Assembly (NCBI GenBank): GCA_040285825.1
Contig: JAUPSS010000012.1
Location: 496,001-560,000 of the forward strand
Reading direction: 5' to 3'
Length of the DNA: 64,000 bases
Origin: Eukaryota sp. TZLM1-RC
Taxonomy: Eukaryota > Metamonada: BaSk clade
This document shows, in pieces, positions 62,301 through 64,000 of this stretch (positions are counted from its first letter, which is position 1; each line of letters begins with the position of its first letter). The notes under the pieces were generated by a model. It did not search any database. It was not told the DNA's origin and saw only the letters and a program-made list of their open reading frames with translations. Made by a program: the position numbers and the translations under genes.

Positions 62301-64000
62301 TAGATCTTTTAAGGAGCAGATCAATCACGTGGACTTCTTGTATCAAAACAGAATCTCGTTTCAGACTGAGAACCGTCGCAGACAGACGGTACCTTCTCCC
62401 CCTGCTATCCCCAAACCAAGAGGTTCCAGCTCTGGCAGGCGCCCAAAACAACAACGACGAGAAGGAAGCTCTACTCAACCGTCTTCCACTCAGTCTGACG
62501 CCAACGTCCAATGCAATTTCTGTAAACAAATGGGTCATCCGACTGAAAGGTGCCCTAGTGAGGACTGCCAAAGAAGCAAAAAGTGGAGAGAGCAACAAGC
62601 TCAACACAAAGCTCGAGGCAGAAGTTCTAGAGGTTCTGGTTTCCGTAGTCGAAGAGGCACTCGCGGCAGAGGCAGAGGCTCTTCATCATATAATAAACGT
62701 TCCCGTCACTATTTACACAGTTTTGAAACCATACCCCCTACAACTACAATGCATTCCCACACAGAAAACACAACATGGAAAGATTCCCTAATCAATCCTT
62801 TGGCCAACTTGGAACATACCAAGACGCATAACATTCAAGCTAATTTCTTCTCAGAACAAGCCGAATATGATTCTGACACAATATTCATGGTACAATCCAT
62901 AAAGTCCACAACCAACTGCCTTCAATTAAACTTCTTGATCAACAATGTCGAGGTTAAAGGCATAATCGACTCTGGCGCAACATGCTCAGTAGTCACGGAA
63001 GACGTCATCAGCAATTGTAACATGGCACGTTCCAACGAAACCATATCATACAAGATTGCTGATGGAACCACCTCACAGTCCCTCGGTACTGCTTCTGGAA
63101 CCCTTAGCATTAGACTAGGCAGTGTTACCCAGATTGTACACGTGAAACACAAGTTCAGCATCGTTCCTGGACATGAGACCATTCTCATTGGTGCTGACTT
63201 ATTGAGTCACCTTGGGCTGATGAACAACAAGGGCATTTATATTAGAATGGACGACGCCTGTCGCACATTACTATTACCTGAAGCTGAATTCGATCATCGA
63301 ATATCACAAGCTTCGGAAGTCGTCAACGTTTCCACACGTTGGTTGGAACACATCAACTCATCTGGTTGTACCATCAACCTCGACAACGACCATTTCAAGA
63401 AGTCCCTACTTCAAACTTTGAAAGAGTTCGAAGACGTATTTACCCTCAAGCCTCATGCTGAAGGTATTGATTGCCCTCCCATGGAAATCAACTTCTACAA
63501 CGAAGACGTCAGAGTTAGAAGACCCCCCAGGACCCTGAATCCAGCCAGGCTAGAGGTCGCTAACCAAATTTTCGACGAACTCGTAGACTCAGGATTTGCT
63601 GTCCCATCGAACCATGAGTTCAGCTCCCCTGTCTGCCTAGTGGTCTACCCAGATCACCGTAAGCCCCGCCTTACCGGTGACTATAGTGGCAAGGACGGAG
63701 TCAACGCCAACACCATCCCTGTTGAGCCCAACCTTCCAAGGATCTCCGATGTGCTGGTATTTCTCTCCCAAGCGAACTACATAGGCACCCTTGACCTCCC
63801 CAAAGCCTTTTGGCAACTCAAGATTGCCGAAAAGGATTGGCAGAAAACAGCCCTGAGCATTCCTGGCAAAAGCATCATGTTCAAACGTGCAGCTTTTGGC
63901 CTAAAGAATGTCCCAGCCGTTTTCCAAAACGTCATGGCTGACATCTTCTCGGGAGACGGTGTCTTCATTTACATAGACGACATCATAATCATAGGTTCAA
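59395..64000 (+). CDS. Ty3-type retrotransposon Gag-Pol single reading frame, partial
   Basis: One frame is open from the ATG at 59395 to the window end, over 1530 codons with no Gag/Pol shift. The first about 330 residues are Ser/Pro/Glu-rich, with 12-residue units (DSVPMEGSSSPR, DSVPAEGDNPSK, DSIPSEGRSPS). A folded Gag-like region covers about 390-990. The nucleocapsid knuckle CNFCKQMGHPTERC lies at 62512-62553, followed by an RG-rich basic tail. Protease has IDSGATCSVV (62965-62994) and ETILIGADLL. RT shows RRPPRTLNPARLEVANQI, KPRLTGDYSGKDGVNAN, GTLDLPKAFWQLKI, FKRAAFGLKNVPAVFQNVM and FIYIDDIIIIGS at the edge. RNase H and integrase should lie further right. The order protease-RT fits Ty3/gypsy. 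The fully open frame suggests a young element. Confidence 0.93.
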   Translation, partial: MNSNSQQPRPSIRIGSSPAQRRILEEETGPSSSPLTTDPASVPPSSVEASALPEATLPEGSTPKEDSSLPEDSVPMEGSSSPRDSVPAEGDNPSKDSIPSEGRSPSLVSYDDEDVEDSVAPLPPSQLRASEVPPSPLPGRSSEVPSSPSTQSRETVQPSLTAKEGLEDQLSSPSKKAIEVPSSSLSSSSEVPPSHSQQLLPPVPTVRRNIQNPAVPASGSPLTSTVSGVNNLSVSPHQASDSIPSLSNLPSYLSEEQRKRYEQIFSDLVEYEEPPKEFSPLPQHQVPPTAPSSEIDRIPGEVPKEYIKRFLQEERNWEHRKRLDREIEARRGTSSTQAQPTPSQTSSHASSSVHHGASRQHNPYARYRDTRVIPEDPEAIPPTEMSNKRPPFYGPKVENDLGIWISPRIGPFLSDERITPETSRNDPEPTYEPRPGVRFMRTTREGVFRRFAGDEDNLFLNVYNPCPYPRFSPGYNASLDILIDRDYRTGWWFTETTYGERLFLYDRRPDHIASYCGPDHRRSGNLQRALQLVTVFPGCIESRMLKWVMVEGRIEKTRLVQPAISSYQVPAQIEEIEPSPEPHQREVPPSTDQPMETSTEPSHNPPMEQTEEDVVVEVSDESPTPDSIPTVLAPMEQTPAPAQPMEQSVVPPTPPSTSSTSSQPPVQPTPSTVSSSRSTFSNTYDSNLLLSSMVGSRDRDNRRRDRPKRPTLDASDLRDVDKLLKFVNKFILWSRTDRIVDEARGNIEDPAQVALASEVARLREELELARSAELASDQRFDSEPVHEWDLFRSAMRISPRGLAECVTPEALNALRYQGTGLSISSAMVPTSRDERNIWEQILRRTQFSRLDQALDALHAVNMDWSERDYGNRWIDFMLNIGRVLTRSTAIQDVRGLTQQMRHITIHGNPIDRLPEWEIASHVIESIGITVIRDRLLRIWSNPSHYYSDGHILGEFFSVLQIEYENFCNARSFKEQINHVDFLYQNRISFQTENRRRQTVPSPPAIPKPRGSSSGRRPKQQRREGSSTQPSSTQSDANVQCNFCKQMGHPTERCPSEDCQRSKKWREQQAQHKARGRSSRGSGFRSRRGTRGRGRGSSSYNKRSRHYLHSFETIPPTTTMHSHTENTTWKDSLINPLANLEHTKTHNIQANFFSEQAEYDSDTIFMVQSIKSTTNCLQLNFLINNVEVKGIIDSGATCSVVTEDVISNCNMARSNETISYKIADGTTSQSLGTASGTLSIRLGSVTQIVHVKHKFSIVPGHETILIGADLLSHLGLMNNKGIYIRMDDACRTLLLPEAEFDHRISQASEVVNVSTRWLEHINSSGCTINLDNDHFKKSLLQTLKEFEDVFTLKPHAEGIDCPPMEINFYNEDVRVRRPPRTLNPARLEVANQIFDELVDSGFAVPSNHEFSSPVCLVVYPDHRKPRLTGDYSGKDGVNANTIPVEPNLPRISDVLVFLSQANYIGTLDLPKAFWQLKIAEKDWQKTALSIPGKSIMFKRAAFGLKNVPAVFQNVMADIFSGDGVFIYIDDIIIIGS

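Noticed and set aside
62297-62791. 164-codon plus-strand frame inside the Gag-Pol region
   Set aside because: It is a shadow in frame 2 of the real Gag-Pol frame, which carries the zinc knuckle and protease.

Overview
The window is AT-rich nuclear DNA from a unicellular eukaryote. Four spliceosomal introns can be placed exactly by protein conservation and reading-frame restoration. They are only 28, 29, 31 and 31 nt long, all with GTNNGT donors and AG acceptors. TAA, TAG and TGA all end intact genes, so the standard code applies. Core eukaryotic genes are present: the 20S proteasome beta-6 subunit, a 416-residue phosphoglycerate kinase, an alkaline-ceramidase-type membrane enzyme and an intron-less tRNA-Ile(AAT). 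I cannot name the lineage. A TKL-like kinase, BTB, RING/B-box and RCC1 families plus heavy transposon load suggest a free-living or symbiotic protist; nothing looks bacterial.

Layout. 1-6.6 kb is a nest of mobile elements: the open reading frame of a non-LTR retrotransposon running off the left edge, a terminal-inverted-repeat region holding hAT and MULE transposase remains, an OTU-like fragment, a Tc1/mariner-type pseudogene and another LINE relic. 6.9-16.8 kb is mostly host genes: a RING-kinase-transmembrane fusion, a homocysteine S-methyltransferase, a HAD phosphatase and a membrane-anchored metallophosphoesterase. 17.6-23.3 kb is again mobile or decayed: a LINE tail, a broken C39-peptidase-like secreted gene, a 363-bp hAT MITE with a perfect 8-bp target duplication, a broken Fanzor (eukaryotic TnpB) gene and a LINE 3' half. 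23.7-26.6 kb has a coiled-coil protein, proteasome beta-6 and ceramidase. 27.6-49.3 kb holds four large minus-strand genes (RING/B-box, BTB/SPRY, two RCC1-LRR paralogues) separated by LINE copies and one small LTR element. 49.6-58.6 kb holds an alpha/beta hydrolase, a divergent pair of secreted cysteine-rich proteins, a 321-bp tandem duplication, LINE tails, PGK and the tRNA. 59.4-64 kb is the gag-protease-RT reading frame of a Ty3-type retrotransposon that runs off the right edge.

How the parts relate. The RING/B-box and BTB proteins share one unnamed helical domain but carry different N- and C-terminal modules, which suggests an expanded set of ubiquitin-ligase adaptors. The RING-kinase protein is a third modular RING protein. 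The LINEs fall into at least two families with a C-terminal zinc finger and a restriction-like endonuclease signature (RGD-x13-D). Most copies are 5'-truncated with common 3' ends, as expected from target-primed reverse transcription. The most notable systems are the Fanzor relic with an in-frame zinc-knuckle tail, the RING-kinase-TM fusion, the miniature LTR element and the ultra-short introns.
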